64,000 nt of DNA, from positions 44,066,001-44,130,000 of the forward strand of contig JARDYH010000002.1 of assembly GCA_029215795.1 (NCBI GenBank), given 5' to 3'. The notes beneath the pieces were generated by a model that saw nothing but the letters and a program-made list of their open reading frames with translations, did no database searches and had not been told where the DNA came from. Source of the stretch: Anniella stebbinsi (Eukaryota > Chordata > Lepidosauria > Squamata > Anniellidae). The position numbers and the translations under genes were made by a program. Below are positions 12,868-23,309 of this stretch, piece by piece (positions within the stretch are counted from its first letter, which is position 1; every line of letters begins with the position of its first letter).

Positions 12868-12893
12868 TATTATTATTATTATTATTATTATTA
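12868..12893 (+). repeat. (ATT)n microsatellite at L2 3' end
   Basis: Perfect ATT repeats directly abut the LINE 3' end, which is the tail replicated with the element and extended by slippage. Confidence 0.85.
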
Positions 12894-13030
12894 AAATGGT
12901 TCACAGACTCATGGCAAGTGTCATTATTAGTGGCCCTACTGGGGCTCCAGCAGGTGTCTGAGGGTGCTGGATGCTGATGCTGGGCTTGGGGTACAATTGT
13001 TCAGAGTGTTTTATATATGCTTCCTAACTG

Positions 13031-13090
13031 GTCTCCCATCCAGACCAAAGTTAAGACAGTCCTGCTTAGATGATGCGATAAACGGGCATC
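13031..13090 (-). repeat. Possible 5S-rRNA-derived fragment
   Basis: GGTCTCCCATCCAGACCAAA and CCTGCTTAGATGATG on the plus strand resemble the complement of the 5S rRNA 3' half. Only part matches and no 5' half is clear, so this would be a retropseudogene or a 5S-headed SINE relic, not a gene. Confidence 0.35.
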
Positions 13091-13830
13091 AACCCATTTA
13101 ATGTTGTCATATGAAAGTATGGAGTCTTCTTCCAGACCAGTTGGATTGCTTTATATGCTAGATAATTGCTAGATGACTTTATAATGAAGGAATATATTTG
13201 GGGTGGTGTATATTTCAGCCTTTCCCATGCCACCATATCCTGTCTTCACCAAGTGACGCTTTGGTTGATTATATGTTTTCCTGGGGTATCCCCTTTTGCT
13301 GTGATGACACAGAGTCAATGTGTGCATAAGGTCTTATAGACATTAGGCTCTTATTGTTGTTTCTATGTGAAGCCTTACAGTGTAGACATTTCTTCCACCC
13401 CATCCCAAGTGACTAGTCATAAGAAACATAGACAAAGTTTTTCTGGAGATTAAGTTTAGGGCTGTTTCCATTCCCCCCCCCCCCCAGCTAAATGTTTAAA
13501 ATGATGTAAAATAATTATTTCAAATGGGGAATGACAAATGCTGTTGCCCTGAGGTAATTTGTCATTGGCCTCTCTCGGCCGTAACAGAAAACTGTGGATT
13601 AGAATTATGAGAACAAGTTGCAGCAAGCCTTGGGTTCATGTGCTCTCTGTTTTCCTCCAGCATGCCTGTGAGGACACATTTGGATGTTTTTGCTGCTATT
13701 TTAGATTAACCACAGTTTCTCATGATACCTGAACCCAGATAAACTATGTTAACAATGGTTTGTTGAAACAAGGCAACTTCAAACCAAAGTTTAGGGTTCA
13801 ACTGACATGTAAACTGCAGTTAATCTAAAA

Positions 13831-14149
13831 TGGGGTGACCAGATAAAATCCAGGTCAGGGCTCATGTAACTTTAACAGTTGTAGAGAAAAGGGAATTTCA
13901 GGCAGTGTCATTTGTATGCAATTAGTTCCTGGTGAAATTCCCTCTTCATCACAACTGTTAAAGTTGCAGGGGCCCTGCCTTCTTTTGTATATGGTCACTC
14001 TAGTATAGTGCATGCACCTTTAACTTTGTGATGAAGAGGGAATATCACCAGGAACTAATTGCATACAAATGACACTGGCTGAAATTCCATTTTCTCTTCA
14101 ACTGTTAAAGTTACATGAGCCCTGACCTGGATTTTATCTGGTCAGCCTA
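13831..14149. mobile_element. 320-bp hairpin hAT MITE, copy B
   Basis: Same family and structure as the element at 6.1 kb, about 90 percent or more alike by eye, with ends TGGGGTGACC and GGTCAGCCTA. The flanking duplication ATCTAAAA is exact (13823-13830 and 14150-14157). The loop orientation matches copy A. Confidence 0.9.
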
Positions 14150-14654
14150 ATCTAAAATGAAAGCAAAAACTTCTGATATCCTGGTGGTTATGCTGAAAAA
14201 GAAGGAAGGGGGGAGTGCAGGAACCTAAGGCTCACTGTAGCTTATTCTCAGAATGTTAAATGATGGTTTATCCATTCAAATGCAGCCATTATGTGACAAG
14301 TAAAATAGTTAAGACACAAATTCTGAAGTGTTGATATAGCATTTACTGTATTCTTCCCGTTATAATTCAACTTTAATGCAAGTGATGCATAGTCAGCAGA
14401 GATGTCTACATGGATCATAGAAATAGCCAAACTAAACATTTCTACTAGACTTGGTTTTTTTTATTAAGCTGTCACTCCTGCTTAAGAGTTTCATAAGTAA
14501 CCAAGTATGAATACTTCTGTGTTATTAAGTTAGCAAGACTATTCTTTTTGACAAGCATTGGGCTTTGGAAGAAAATATGACTTTCCAGTCAGTATAGGAA
14601 ACTTTATGGTACAGTTCTCGTAAACAGGGTTTATAAAAATAAAGCATACAGTGC

Positions 14655-14745
14655 AAACCTATACATGCCTTCTATGAAACAAGCCCCATTGAGTTCAGTA
14701 GGACTTATTCCCAGGTAAGTGCACACAGGATTGTTGCCATATATC
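14655..14745. repeat. Short palindromic repeat (AGTAGGACTTATTCCCAGG type)
   Basis: One of at least six diverged copies in the window of a short element centred on CCCATTGAGTTCAGTAGGAC with flanking inverted CAGTGCAAACCTATAC / CACACAGGATTG words. Others are near 33760-33885, 46505-46592, 57020-57110, 57620-57700 and 60525-60595. Confidence 0.6.
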
Positions 14746-14839
14746 TGTATCCTAAATTGGTGATTTTAACAGCTTAAGTTGAGGTTTTAACTGACTTTGT
14801 GGCCAGGCTTAAAAGTTTAACATGTTTTAAATATCCGCT

Positions 14840-14949
14840 GTTTTATGTTTTATAGTTTTTAAATTTTGTATATTGACTTTCTATGGGGCAGTATATAAAT
14901 GTAATAAATAATAGTAGTAGTAATAATAATAATAATAATAATAATAATT
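14840..14949 (+). mobile_element. L2-like 3' tail with (AAT)n
   Basis: TTGACTTTCTATGGGGCAG and TATATAAATGTAATAAATAA followed by AGT/AAT repeats are typical of a LINE 3' end with a microsatellite tail. Confidence 0.5.
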
Positions 14950-15005
14950 TATAATACTGACTTTAGTAGAAGATAAACTACCTGAGTTTCTACAATACTT
15001 CTCAG

Positions 15006-15358
15006 TTGGGTGATGGACACCCAGTGGCAGGGGGGAATGACACATTTTCCAGAGGCCCCAGAAAGTGCTCTTTCCCTTCCTCCACTCCAATTAGGGCCTT
15101 AAAGGCCCCAATTGGAGCGAAGGAGGAAAAAGCATGTCATCCCCCCCCACTGCTCCAATGGGGGGGGGTCTTTAATGTCTGCAATGATAAGCTTTCCCCT
15201 TTATGGCCCCGATTGGAGCAGTGAGGGAGAATGACGGCCTTAAAGGAAAAAGCATGTAATTCCAGGATATTATAGAAAATTGCAGAAAATCCCCCCTGAC
15301 ACCCAGGATGGAACAAAAGCTAGGACAAATCTTGGGAAATCCTGGCATTACACCTTCT
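15006..15358. mobile_element. Second copy of the 418-bp hAT-type family
   Basis: The interior closely follows the element at 7.1 kb (ACACCCAGGATGGAACAAAA, GACATTATAGAAAATT-like and CCCCGATTGGAGCAGTG segments), but both termini are eroded (TTGGGTGATGG and ATTACACCTTC). Shorter than the first copy because of internal deletions. Confidence 0.75.
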
Positions 15359-15723
15359 CGGTGTAATGAAGGGCAAACAAACAAGGAGTAATAGTCTAGA
15401 AGTCAATCCGTTAGTCTAATTTTGACTGCTGTATAATAAATCTTTTGGTAGCAGCTAACTAATAAAATTAATGACAATATTACTTTACATATTTGCAGGT
15501 CATGTGAAATACAAGTGGAAAATGTGGCACACAAACAATGCAGCTGTTAGCTATCTCAGCAAAATCTGTATTTAGAGCAAAAGGTTTTAATTATAAATAT
15601 CATAGTCAACAGACATGAATGCAGGGTTGGTAAGAAAGAATGACCAATCTATGGGGAAAATAATGAAAAATATAGTTCTGGTAGCTCAAACACTTGTCTG
15701 TCATTTCTCCAAGCTACTCTTTG

Positions 15724-15845
15724 GCAGGATCTACACTACTGCTTTATAATAATATTGAAGCACACTGAAAACTGCTGGGGCCCATGACACATTCCGTATA
15801 CCGTTATTAAATCACTTTCATAGTGTTATATTTTGCTTGGTTTAG
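15724..15845 (+). mobile_element. Palindromic MITE (TCTACACTACTGC family), single unit
   Basis: Begins GGCAGGATCTACACTACTGC and ends TATATTTTGCTTGG, matching one half of the 30.2-kb hairpin. The far terminus is lost. Confidence 0.7.
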
Positions 15846-15989
15846 AATTTGGCCTCTTTCACCATAAAGATCATAAAAAGTTGGTGGAACCAAGACAACC
15901 ATTTTACTATATGCTCTACAACAGCCTTCTCTACCTGGTGCTCTCCAGTGGATTTGACAACAACTCCCATCATCCTCTAATAAGGTAGG

Positions 15990-16150
15990 GTGACCATATG
16001 AAAAGAAGGACAGGGCTCCTGTATCTTTAACAGTTGCATAGAAAATGGATTTTCAGCAGGTGTTATTTGTATGCATGCAGCACCTGGTAAAATTCCCTCT
16101 TCATCTCAACAGTTAAAGCTGCAGGAGCCCTGCCCTCTTTTGTATCTGTT
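15990..16150 (+). mobile_element. Related hAT MITE unit, right end eroded
   Basis: Begins TAGGGTGACCATATGAAAAG and carries CTTTAACAGTTG, TCATTTGTATG-like and CCCTCTTCATC segments shared with the arms of the 320-bp hairpins. Ends in CCCTGCCCTCTTTTGTAT without a clean terminus. It pairs as an inverted copy with the element at 16500-16675, with a spacer of about 350 bases between them. Confidence 0.7.
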
Positions 16151-16295
16151 TAGTATAGCTCATGGGGTCCACCAAATATTTTACCACACATCTGCTCCTG
16201 AATGGGGTATAATTCATCTTACCACCACATAACAAGATGATACAGATGACCAAACTATCCCAATGTAACCACTCTGGGGTAGTTCGGTTGTCTAT

Positions 16296-16400
16296 TATTT
16301 ATTCATGCATGGGAAAAAATATTCCACCCTTCCACTAAAAAGTCTGTTTAGGGTGGCTTACAAAATCTATAAAATATAGCATTAAGGGCCATAGCAAATT
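16296..16400 (-). mobile_element. LINE/SINE 3' tail fragment
   Basis: TTATTTATTCATGCATGGG, ATTCCACCCTTCCACTAAAA and TTAGGGTGGCTTACAAAAT on the plus strand are the inverse of a common squamate LINE-derived 3' tail. It lies between the two inverted MITE units at 15.99 and 16.50 kb. Confidence 0.5.
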
Positions 16401-16499
16401 AGTTGTTTAAAATAGTCAAATGTATTCATCCAAAGTAAATACACCAATATAATATAAAAACCCAGTTCTAAACAATTCACCCAAAACAGTATTAGGAAC

Positions 16500-16675
16500 T
16501 GCCTTCTTTTGGATCTGGTCACTTGGCAGGGCTCCTGCAGCTTTAACTCTTGTGATGAAGAGGGAATAACATCAGGTGGTGCATGGACACAAATGATACT
16601 TGCTGAAATTCCCTTTTCTATGGAACCGGTAAAGCTACAGGAGCCCTGCCCTCCTTTTCATATGGTCACCCTATT
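16500..16675 (-). mobile_element. Related hAT MITE unit, inverted copy
   Basis: Reads on the minus strand as the same unit as 15990-16150, with the intact end CATATGGTCACCCTA at the right and CTTTTGGATCTGGTCAC at the left. No matching 8-bp duplication was found around it or around the pair. Confidence 0.7.
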
Positions 16676-17546
16676 TATGCCATTGGGATTAGGAATACTA
16701 GTTTTCATTACTCCAAACTGAATGGACTAGATAGAAGGAAGGAAAACTGCCGAGCACCAGAATCAGCATTTCAGGATTAATCCAAGTGCCCAGGCTCCTG
16801 CCATTTTTTTCCAACCCTGATATATTCCTGATGGCTGTGTTAATGTCAAACTTTAATAGTTCTCTTCATTTAATGATTCCACATTGTCCTCAGTGGACAG
16901 AACAGAAAGCATAAATGATCACATTAGCTTAATTTCAAAGCAATTCACATGCACCTTGTGGATAATTAGGTAATACAGTACCAATCACCCCAGTGCTTTG
17001 TTTCAGTGGCCTATCTTGCCACCATTTTCAGCTCCTACTTCCTTCCTCATTTATTCTATTAATTTTAGCTGTTATCACTTCCTTGCGCAATCACCCCGAA
17101 GGGGTTATATTACTGTTGTTGTTCGCAGTCCCCAAAAGCCTTTTAAAATATATGTTGCAAGCTGCTAACTCAATGAGGCAAGATTCCCTCTGTGGATCTC
17201 AGTCAAGGCTGATACATGGCTATGCTGAATGTACGGAATGCCACCAGACTGGGAAATCTTGACCTTCAAATGCAATTGGGAGCTTCCATTGCCATTGACT
17301 TCCATGAAATCAGATTTGGTTCCCCCCGCTGAAATCATTTTCAAGTAGAAATAGCCCTGTTCGTAATGACTTGCAACATGGTACATTCCACACATGGAGA
17401 GGGAGCAGGACTGCAGCTGTAGCTTCCCTCTTCTTTATTGGAGATACTGCCAGATGGAGCTTGTAGGCACATAGGGTCCATACTCAAGGCATGATCTGTG
17501 CATGGAAGCTAGTAGCATCCTGCCCCTTCCATGTTCAGGGTATGCT

Positions 17547-17750
17547 ATTGCAAGCAAGTCATTTCCAGAGGATTAATACACATCGAGCATTACTTCAGAA
17601 ATCCTCAGAGCAAGAACATTTTGTTGGTTTATTTTATCTCATTATATCTCTTCCCCTTGCTCTTGCCCAGAGGTGAACAAATTCAGAGCACAAATTTCCA
17701 TTAAAGAAGGTGTGCACTCCCCACGCCTGTTGTTCTGAAGTGAGAACATG

Positions 17751-17784
<34 letters not shown>

Positions 17785-18146
17785 ACATTGAAATTCAGGG
17801 CAGTTCAGTAGTGGTAACTTGGCAGCAGTGGATGCTGGAGGTGGGGGAGCAGAGACATTGCTCACCCTGTTTTAGTCTTCTGTTGATTCCAGAGCACTCC
17901 AAAGGAAAGAGGGTGGCATGTCCTGTAATCCACTCAACAGGACTCCCATAAAAGCCTTATAGGAATAGGGAGGGAATTGGGGGAAATTTTCATTTTAAAG
18001 CCTAAAGCAGATTTGTTGCAAGCAAGTTATTTGTAGAGGATTAATACACATCTAGCATTATTTCAGAAATCCTCAGAGCAGGATTCCCATAAAAGCCCCA
18101 AGGGAATGGAGAGGGAAGCCTAAAGCATTTTAAAGCCTAAAGCATG
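17547..18146 (+). repeat. Local imperfect duplication
   Basis: GCAAGCAAGTCATTTCCAGA with GAGGATTAATACACATC and CAGAAATCCTCAGAGCA (17547-17616) recurs at 18016-18085. CCCATAAAAGCC with AGGGAATgGaGAGGGA-like text (17943-17977) recurs at 18085-18117, and AAAGCCTAAAGCA occurs three times (about 17996, 18116, 18131). Confidence 0.75.
17753..17783. repeat. (CT)n microsatellite
   Basis: Perfect CT run of about 15 units. Confidence 0.95.
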
Positions 18147-19243
18147 GGTGCCAAATTTCAGTGCCATTTATATAATTAACAGAAGTTTGAGACTTATAAT
18201 GGCAGAACTTTTTGGAGGGAGGGGAGTGACTCACCTTAACTAAATGGATATTTCTGTGGCTCTTTATTATGGAAATTTTAAACAGAAGAAACAAAAATTG
18301 ACAAGAAAATGCATAAGGGGAATGTTGGCACTGAAAATTTGTCTGGATGTTAAAGCAGATTTCCCATGCAAACCAGTCATATGTAAGTTTTCTCACAAGT
18401 AAGTATCTGTGTTTTTGGTGGGTCTTGCTCCCAAGTAATTGTACCTAGTTTTACAGGATTATAGTGCTTTTACCCCTTGATAGCAATGATTCTAAAGTTA
18501 GTTTAGAGATCACCTACATGGATATAAACTGTTGCAAAGAGCTAAATTAAGAAGCTAGTTGTGAGACCCAGGCATGTTTCAGGGAGGTAGCTGTTTTGTC
18601 ATTGTTTAATAATAAGTAGAGATTCAGAGTTCACTTTGCCGTTATGACCCCATTCTAGTTAGTTTATGTCCCCATTCCCATCATATCTCATGTGGATTAG
18701 CTGAATTAGGTTCACAAAATCACAAATCCCTAAGGATCCTTGTCATCTTGTTCTAAGCCAACAGAAGTGCTATCCCAATGACTCTTTCACATTTAACATC
18801 CACTGAACAGAATGAAAGAGTGATTATTCAACATGCAGCATAATGCCTCCTTCGAGCTGAAAACAGGAAGATTTGAAAGGTTAAAGGATGAAAGATTTGA
18901 ATACATAACTTGATGTTCACGTTGAACATGAAAGGATCAGCCACCTCAGATGTAACATTTGTTTTTACACATCGGAATGCCCTGCTATTCCACTAGAATA
19001 ATATAACTGATGCCTCGCATCATTTTGGTAAGCCATAGGCTAGTTTACCAGATTTTAGGCTAACTTTCTGACAGCAGAACAAGAATCTTATCTTCTTGCA
19101 TGCTGACTTCCAGAAGAAACATAATACTTGTGTGTGTGTGTCTTTACAGATATTTACACACCAATGATTAATTTTCTGTTATATTTGAATATATATTGTT
19201 TGCAAGACAAAATTCTAAACACTTTAGCTAGTGAAGGTGATAA

Positions 19244-19455
19244 TGGGCCTGTTCAGACAACACGCTAAGCCATGAGCCGCTAACCCTTTTGCAGCAAATG
19301 GTTAGTGAGCATGTTTAAACTGTGGTTATGTATCCACCATGATTAGGAATGATCACATGATACACGAAGTCGTGGTTCACACAACACGCTAAGGCATAAT
19401 GTTTAGCTCAAAATGCTTAACCACTGTGGCTTAGTGTGTCGTCTGAACAGGTTCA
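19244..19455. mobile_element. 210-bp palindromic MITE (GTTCAGACAACACGC family), copy 1
   Basis: The left end CCTGTTCAGACAACACGC and right end GTCGTCTGAACAGG form a terminal inverted repeat of about 28 bases. The interior is AT-leaning with further inverted GCTAAGCCAT/TGGCTTAG words. Flanking duplication is not convincing. Confidence 0.75.
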
Positions 19456-19566
19456 ATGACACAGGGCCTGCTTCAGATGTAATGGGAAAACATGGTTTAA
19501 CTTCATCCTGCTATGTGTGAACAATTCTGCATGCACCTTGGGTTTGCATGTTCTCCCCTCCCCAGT

Positions 19567-19728
19567 ACGACAATGGAACCAATTACCTAGGGAGTTTGTG
19601 GGCTCTCCCACACTAGAGGCCTTTAAGGGCTAGCTGGACAGCCATCTGTCAGGCATGCTTTTCAGGTGGATTCCTGCATTGAGCAGGGGGTTGGACTTGA
19701 TGGCCTTATAGGCCCTTTCCAACTCTAC
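19567..19728 (+). mobile_element. CR1 LINE 3' end, left part (split by a hAT insertion)
   Basis: The sequence reads as the conserved CR1 3' UTR (AATTACCTAGGGAGTTTGTGG, CACTAGAGGCCTTTAAG, CTGGACAGCCATCTGTC, GGGGGTTGGACTTGATGGCC, CCTTTCCAACTCTAC). It breaks exactly at AACTCTAC where a GC-rich element is inserted, and resumes at 20528. Confidence 0.85.
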
Positions 19729-20527
19729 TAGGGTGTCCAGATCGCCCGGGATTTCCCGGTCCTAACCGGGAAACCTAGGCCGATCCGGGCCAACCGGGGG
19801 GCGGCGGGGGAAAACTGGGGTGGCAGGGGGTCGGTGGCAGCGAGCGGTGACGAGCGGCGGTAGACCTGGCGGCGGTGGCGGCGGAGGAGCCCGGGAAGCG
19901 GCTGCCCCAGCAGGTAAGTGCCCCCCCTCGCGCCTCGCGCTCACCTGCAGGGGCGTCCGCTTCCCTCCGGAGCGCGAGGCGCGAGGGGGGGCACTTACCT
20001 GCTGGGGCGGCCGCTTCCCGGGCTCCTCCGCCGCCACCGCTGCCGGGTCCGCTGCTGGGTCCTCCACCACCGCCAGGTCCTTCGCCGCCGCTGCCAGGCT
20101 CGTGACGCCAGAGGCCACGCAGAAGAGGCAGGAGAGGGCCGATTACATCACTTCCGGATCTGGCCCTCTCCTGTCTCTTCCGCGTGGCCTCCCGAGGCCG
20201 CGCAGAAGAGACAGGAGAGGGCCGGATCCAGAAGTGATGTAATTGGCCCTCTCCCACCTCTTACGCGCGGCCTCTGGCCTTACGAGCCTGGCAGCGGCGG
20301 CGAAAGACCTGGCGGTGGTGGAGGGAGACCCGCCGGCGGCGGGGGACCTGGGGGCAGTGGCTGACCCGGTGGGGGCAGCAGCGGATGACCCAGCGTGGGC
20401 GGCGGAGGAAGAGAACCCGGTAGGTCCAGGCTGGTGTTTTTTTTTGGGGGGTGGCTTGGTGGGGGGGTTGTTTTGGGGGGGTGGCGGGGGGGACTGGGAT
20501 TTTGGTTTCCAAAATCTGGTCACCCTA
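19729..20527 (+). mobile_element. 799-bp GC-rich hAT-type non-autonomous element made of two large hairpins
   Basis: The element starts TAGGGTGTCCAGAT and ends ATCTGGTCACCCTA, which are imperfect terminal inverted repeats fitting the hAT end pattern. It is flanked by an exact 8-bp duplication AACTCTAC (19721-19728 and 20528-20535), the size made by hAT transposases. Inside are two long inverted repeats: 69-bp arms (19874-19942 with 19970-20038, one mismatch) and about 128-bp arms (20064-20191 with 20194-20321, almost no loop). No transposase is present. Open frames on both strands arise from the GC bias. The extreme GC and CpG density would make this look like a CpG island, but the boundaries show it is a transposon inserted into a CR1 tail. 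The orientation given is arbitrary. Confidence 0.88.
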
Positions 20528-20552
20528 AACTCTACTATACTATAATTCTATG
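20528..20552 (+). mobile_element. CR1 LINE 3' end, right part with terminal tail
   Basis: After the insertion, AACTCTAC is repeated and the CR1 end continues to the ATTCTATG tail unit that typically terminates CR1. Together with 19567-19728 it restores a normal 3' terminus. Confidence 0.8.
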
Positions 20553-20823
20553 TTTTCAGATGAGAGAAGAGTATTGGAAGCTTTTTCTCCTGATATTTTA
20601 AACCATATCTATGTTAATTTTACTCATGATTAGACACAGGGGGCCTGGTTCAGAATTTGAAAGCTGCCTACCCTCACACTAGGGTTCCAATCTGGATCAG
20701 GCCTGCTGAAACTACTCTAGGGTAAAAATGAAAAAAAGACATAGCTGCTAGATATGGATTTATAGTAATACCTGCTTTGGCACTATGTTAGGTTCTCTCA
20801 TGCTGGCATTCTCATGTCTACCT

Positions 20824-21143
20824 TAGGCTGACCAGATAAAATCCAGGTCAGGGCTCATGTAACTTTAACAGTGGTAGAGAAAAGGGAATTTCAACCAGTG
20901 TCATTTGTATGCAATTAGTTCCTGGTGAAATTCCCTCTTCATCACAACAGTTAACGTTGCTGGCACTATACTAGAGTGACCATATACAAAAGAAGGCAGG
21001 GCCCCTGCAACTTTAACTGTTGTGATGAAGAGGGAATTTTATCAGGAACTAATTGCATACAAATGACACTGGCTGAAATTCCCCTTTCTCTACAACTGTT
21101 AAAGTTACATGAGCCCTGACCTGGATTTTATCTGGTCAGCCTA
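20824..21143. mobile_element. 320-bp hairpin hAT MITE, copy C
   Basis: Same family, with ends TAGGCTGACC and GGTCAGCCTA. The exact 8-bp duplication GTCTACCT lies at 20816-20823 and 21144-21151. The central loop (about 20960-21005) is in the opposite orientation to copies A and B. Confidence 0.9.
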
Positions 21144-21484
21144 GTCTACCTGGCTTGGCCTGCTCTTGGCTGGAGGGCTGCTGACACTGTTATGAAGTAA
21201 AATTCATGTCTCAAGTTAACTATAAAAATGTTCTATTTTCTGACAGGTATTGTAATCCAGGTATCTTGGGCTATGCGTATACTAAATTCCATCTGTCTCT
21301 CTGTCACGGAAGTATCTAATAACTTCGATACAAAGTGAGTCCATGATGCCCAAATATCTTTATATATCTCAAACTTCAAATGGATTTGTAGCAGGCATTT
21401 TTAAGGTGTTCCAAGTCAACTTTGCAATTCTATCAACTCCTATCAGTTCATTCATTTGGTGACTGGTGGTTTGTTCAAGGGAAA

Positions 21485-21541
<57 letters not shown>
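21485..21541. repeat. (GT)n(AT)n compound microsatellite
   Basis: About 14 GT units followed without a break by about 14 AT units. Confidence 0.95.
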
Positions 21542-21543
<2 letters not shown>

Positions 21544-21699
21544 CTCAGGCAGCCTTATGTTTTTTTATTATGTCTTTTATAACTTGTTCATTTTGCAACG
21601 ATGTTATCAGTGTTACATAGGTTTAATACATTTGACAGTTATATCCAGTTTTATCTCAGATTGCTAGTTTTTGGTTTGCATGTAAGGTAGGCAATTGTG

Positions 21700-21986
21700 C
21701 ATCACCAACAAGAGGAAACTCATCACCCAAAAAAAGGACAAAATAGTACAGATTTGCATGAAATGTGCATATGCATATTTATATGTGTAGGTGCAAATTG
21801 AAAAAAAAAGTTACTAGAATTTAAATAGAAATACAATACATCCCACCATAGTGGGGAAGACTGTGATCAGGTGACCAATGTGCCTGATCAGTTTGCTGCC
21901 CAGTGCTAACTGTGAATGGGCAACTTCAAGGCCCCTGCTCTCCTTCCTTATGGTTCTTTATCTTTAAACTGGACTTGGACTACTAG
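21700..21986 (+). repeat. Dispersed repeat of unknown class, copy 2
   Basis: Aligns by eye to the copy near 7.9-8.2 kb (ATTTAAATAGAAATACAA, GGGGAAGACTGTG, GGGCAACTTCAAGG, TTTAAACTGGACTTGGAC). It ends exactly where a truncated TAGGGTGACC element begins. Confidence 0.65.
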
Positions 21987-22087
21987 GGTGACCATATGAA
22001 AAGGAGAACAGCACTCCTGCATCTTTAACAGTTGTGTTGAAAAGTGAATTTCAGCAGGTGTCATTTGTATGCATGCAACACCTGGAG
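21987..22087 (+). mobile_element. Truncated hAT MITE unit
   Basis: Starts TAGGGTGACCATATGAAAAG directly after another dispersed repeat, then follows the same unit through CTTTAACAGTTGTG and GTCATTTGTATGCATGCA. It stops after about 100 bases at ACACCTGGAG. The other half is missing. Confidence 0.7.
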
Positions 22088-23309
22088 AAACATGTGTTCA
22101 AACCACATCCACCACACTACAAATTCCTTCACTGGATGTATGCAGCGCTTCTTGCTTTCATTGTATGGAGTCATTGTAGACAACTGGGAAAGAATCAAAG
22201 TTTCCTGTCAGGAACACATGTATGATAAGCTATCTTTTCTGTTCAATTCGGAATTTTATTTTTCTTGTTTCCTTAATTTTGAACAAAATGGGATTTATTT
22301 TTCTCTTCTGACAACAGAACTTAATTAACTTGGTGGTTATCTAAAGTAAAGCCTCGGGCCAGTAATACACTGCCACCTAATCAGATGCTTCTATTTATGC
22401 GCAGAAAGGAAACAACTTGTACTGAAATTAGATGGAATAACTCAGCTCTCTTTTACAGCAAACAGTAATCGATAGTCATCTCTATTCATTATTCCTAGCT
22501 TCTTTGTTTGTTTTGTAACATACATTTTGAATTACTTTTTAAATGTGAGTCACTAATTCTATTCTCCATTCAAAAGCAATATTTCTGGTGACTTCTATGC
22601 CCAAGAGGTGACCCACACTGAAACTTTTATAATAGGATCAGATAAATTCTCCAGCTTCCAAATATCGTCTCAGGGCAAAGAATATCATTGCACATAATTC
22701 AGAGGATTCTAAAGATAAATAAACTGTTTGCAGACTACTAACAAGTCCTTAGAAACTTAAGGGGGAACAGAAGACCTCTGTTGTTAGGAAGTAAAAAGCA
22801 TGTCTGTTATGTTCAGTGAGCCTGTAGTGTTATGCTTTGACTGGTGTCTACTTCCATGGGATGACTCTTGTACTTTTAAGAGATGCATGGAGGTCAGAAT
22901 GTCTATCAGTGTAGATTTTCCCTATTACTGCAACATTTACAAAACAATCTCTTTTGCCTTTTTATATACAAATAATAAACAACGTGAACAATACGAACTC
23001 AAAATGGCAACTTCAACAATAAAAAACAAGAGAAGAGAAAAATCAAACTATAGTAAGGTAATACATGTGCAAGAAGGAATGGAAGCATGAAACAGCAGGT
23101 GGAAAGTATTATTGAAATGGAGATTTTTTTTTGTACTATACTAGCTAAGGCTTCTGTTTATTGCACCCTAATGCTTAAGTCGGACCCTAAAAATAATTTA
23201 GGGTACAATCCCATGCATGGCTGTCTGGAAAATGCTGGGAGTTGTAGGATTTTTTTCAGTCTACACATTGATAGGATTTTACCCTTAATTTTAAAGGTGT
23301 AAGATCAGA
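22088..23309. other. AT-rich non-coding stretch
   Basis: No gene seen. Frames of up to 96 codons lack domain signatures. Confidence 0.45.

Larger units (their letters stand above)
11380..12893 (+). mobile_element. L2-clade LINE, 5'-truncated, with RT and C-terminal region and (ATT)n tail
   Basis: The first frame (coding from about 11359) carries non-LTR reverse transcriptase blocks in order: NNYRPVSNLP, LDLSAAFDTIDH (about residue 94 on), CGVPQGAILSP (about 150) and the catalytic YADD box (about 184). The family's endonuclease and the N-terminal part of ORF2 are missing, consistent with 5' truncation during target-primed reverse transcription. The frame stops at 12127-12129 just after a run of six C; adding one C would restore the family frame. 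The C-terminal region then continues in another frame to 12752 with motifs such as RSLGVLLDPSLQ and LHCLPV. A short 3' UTR ends with a GGCGGGTTATAAATAAAT-like segment and the ATT repeat, as in reptilian L2 elements. It is therefore not autonomous. It is quite young-looking, with one frameshift and few stops. Confidence 0.85.
16676..19243. other. Non-coding stretch with a local duplication
   Basis: No gene seen; holds the CT microsatellite and the duplicated segments described separately. Confidence 0.5.

Noticed and set aside
19820..20545. Overlapping open frames of 100-160 codons on both strands in the GC-rich block, suggesting a gene or CpG-island promoter
   Set aside because: The block is bounded by an exact 8-bp target duplication and inverted ends, and is mostly hairpin. 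Open frames on both strands follow from its very high GC content.
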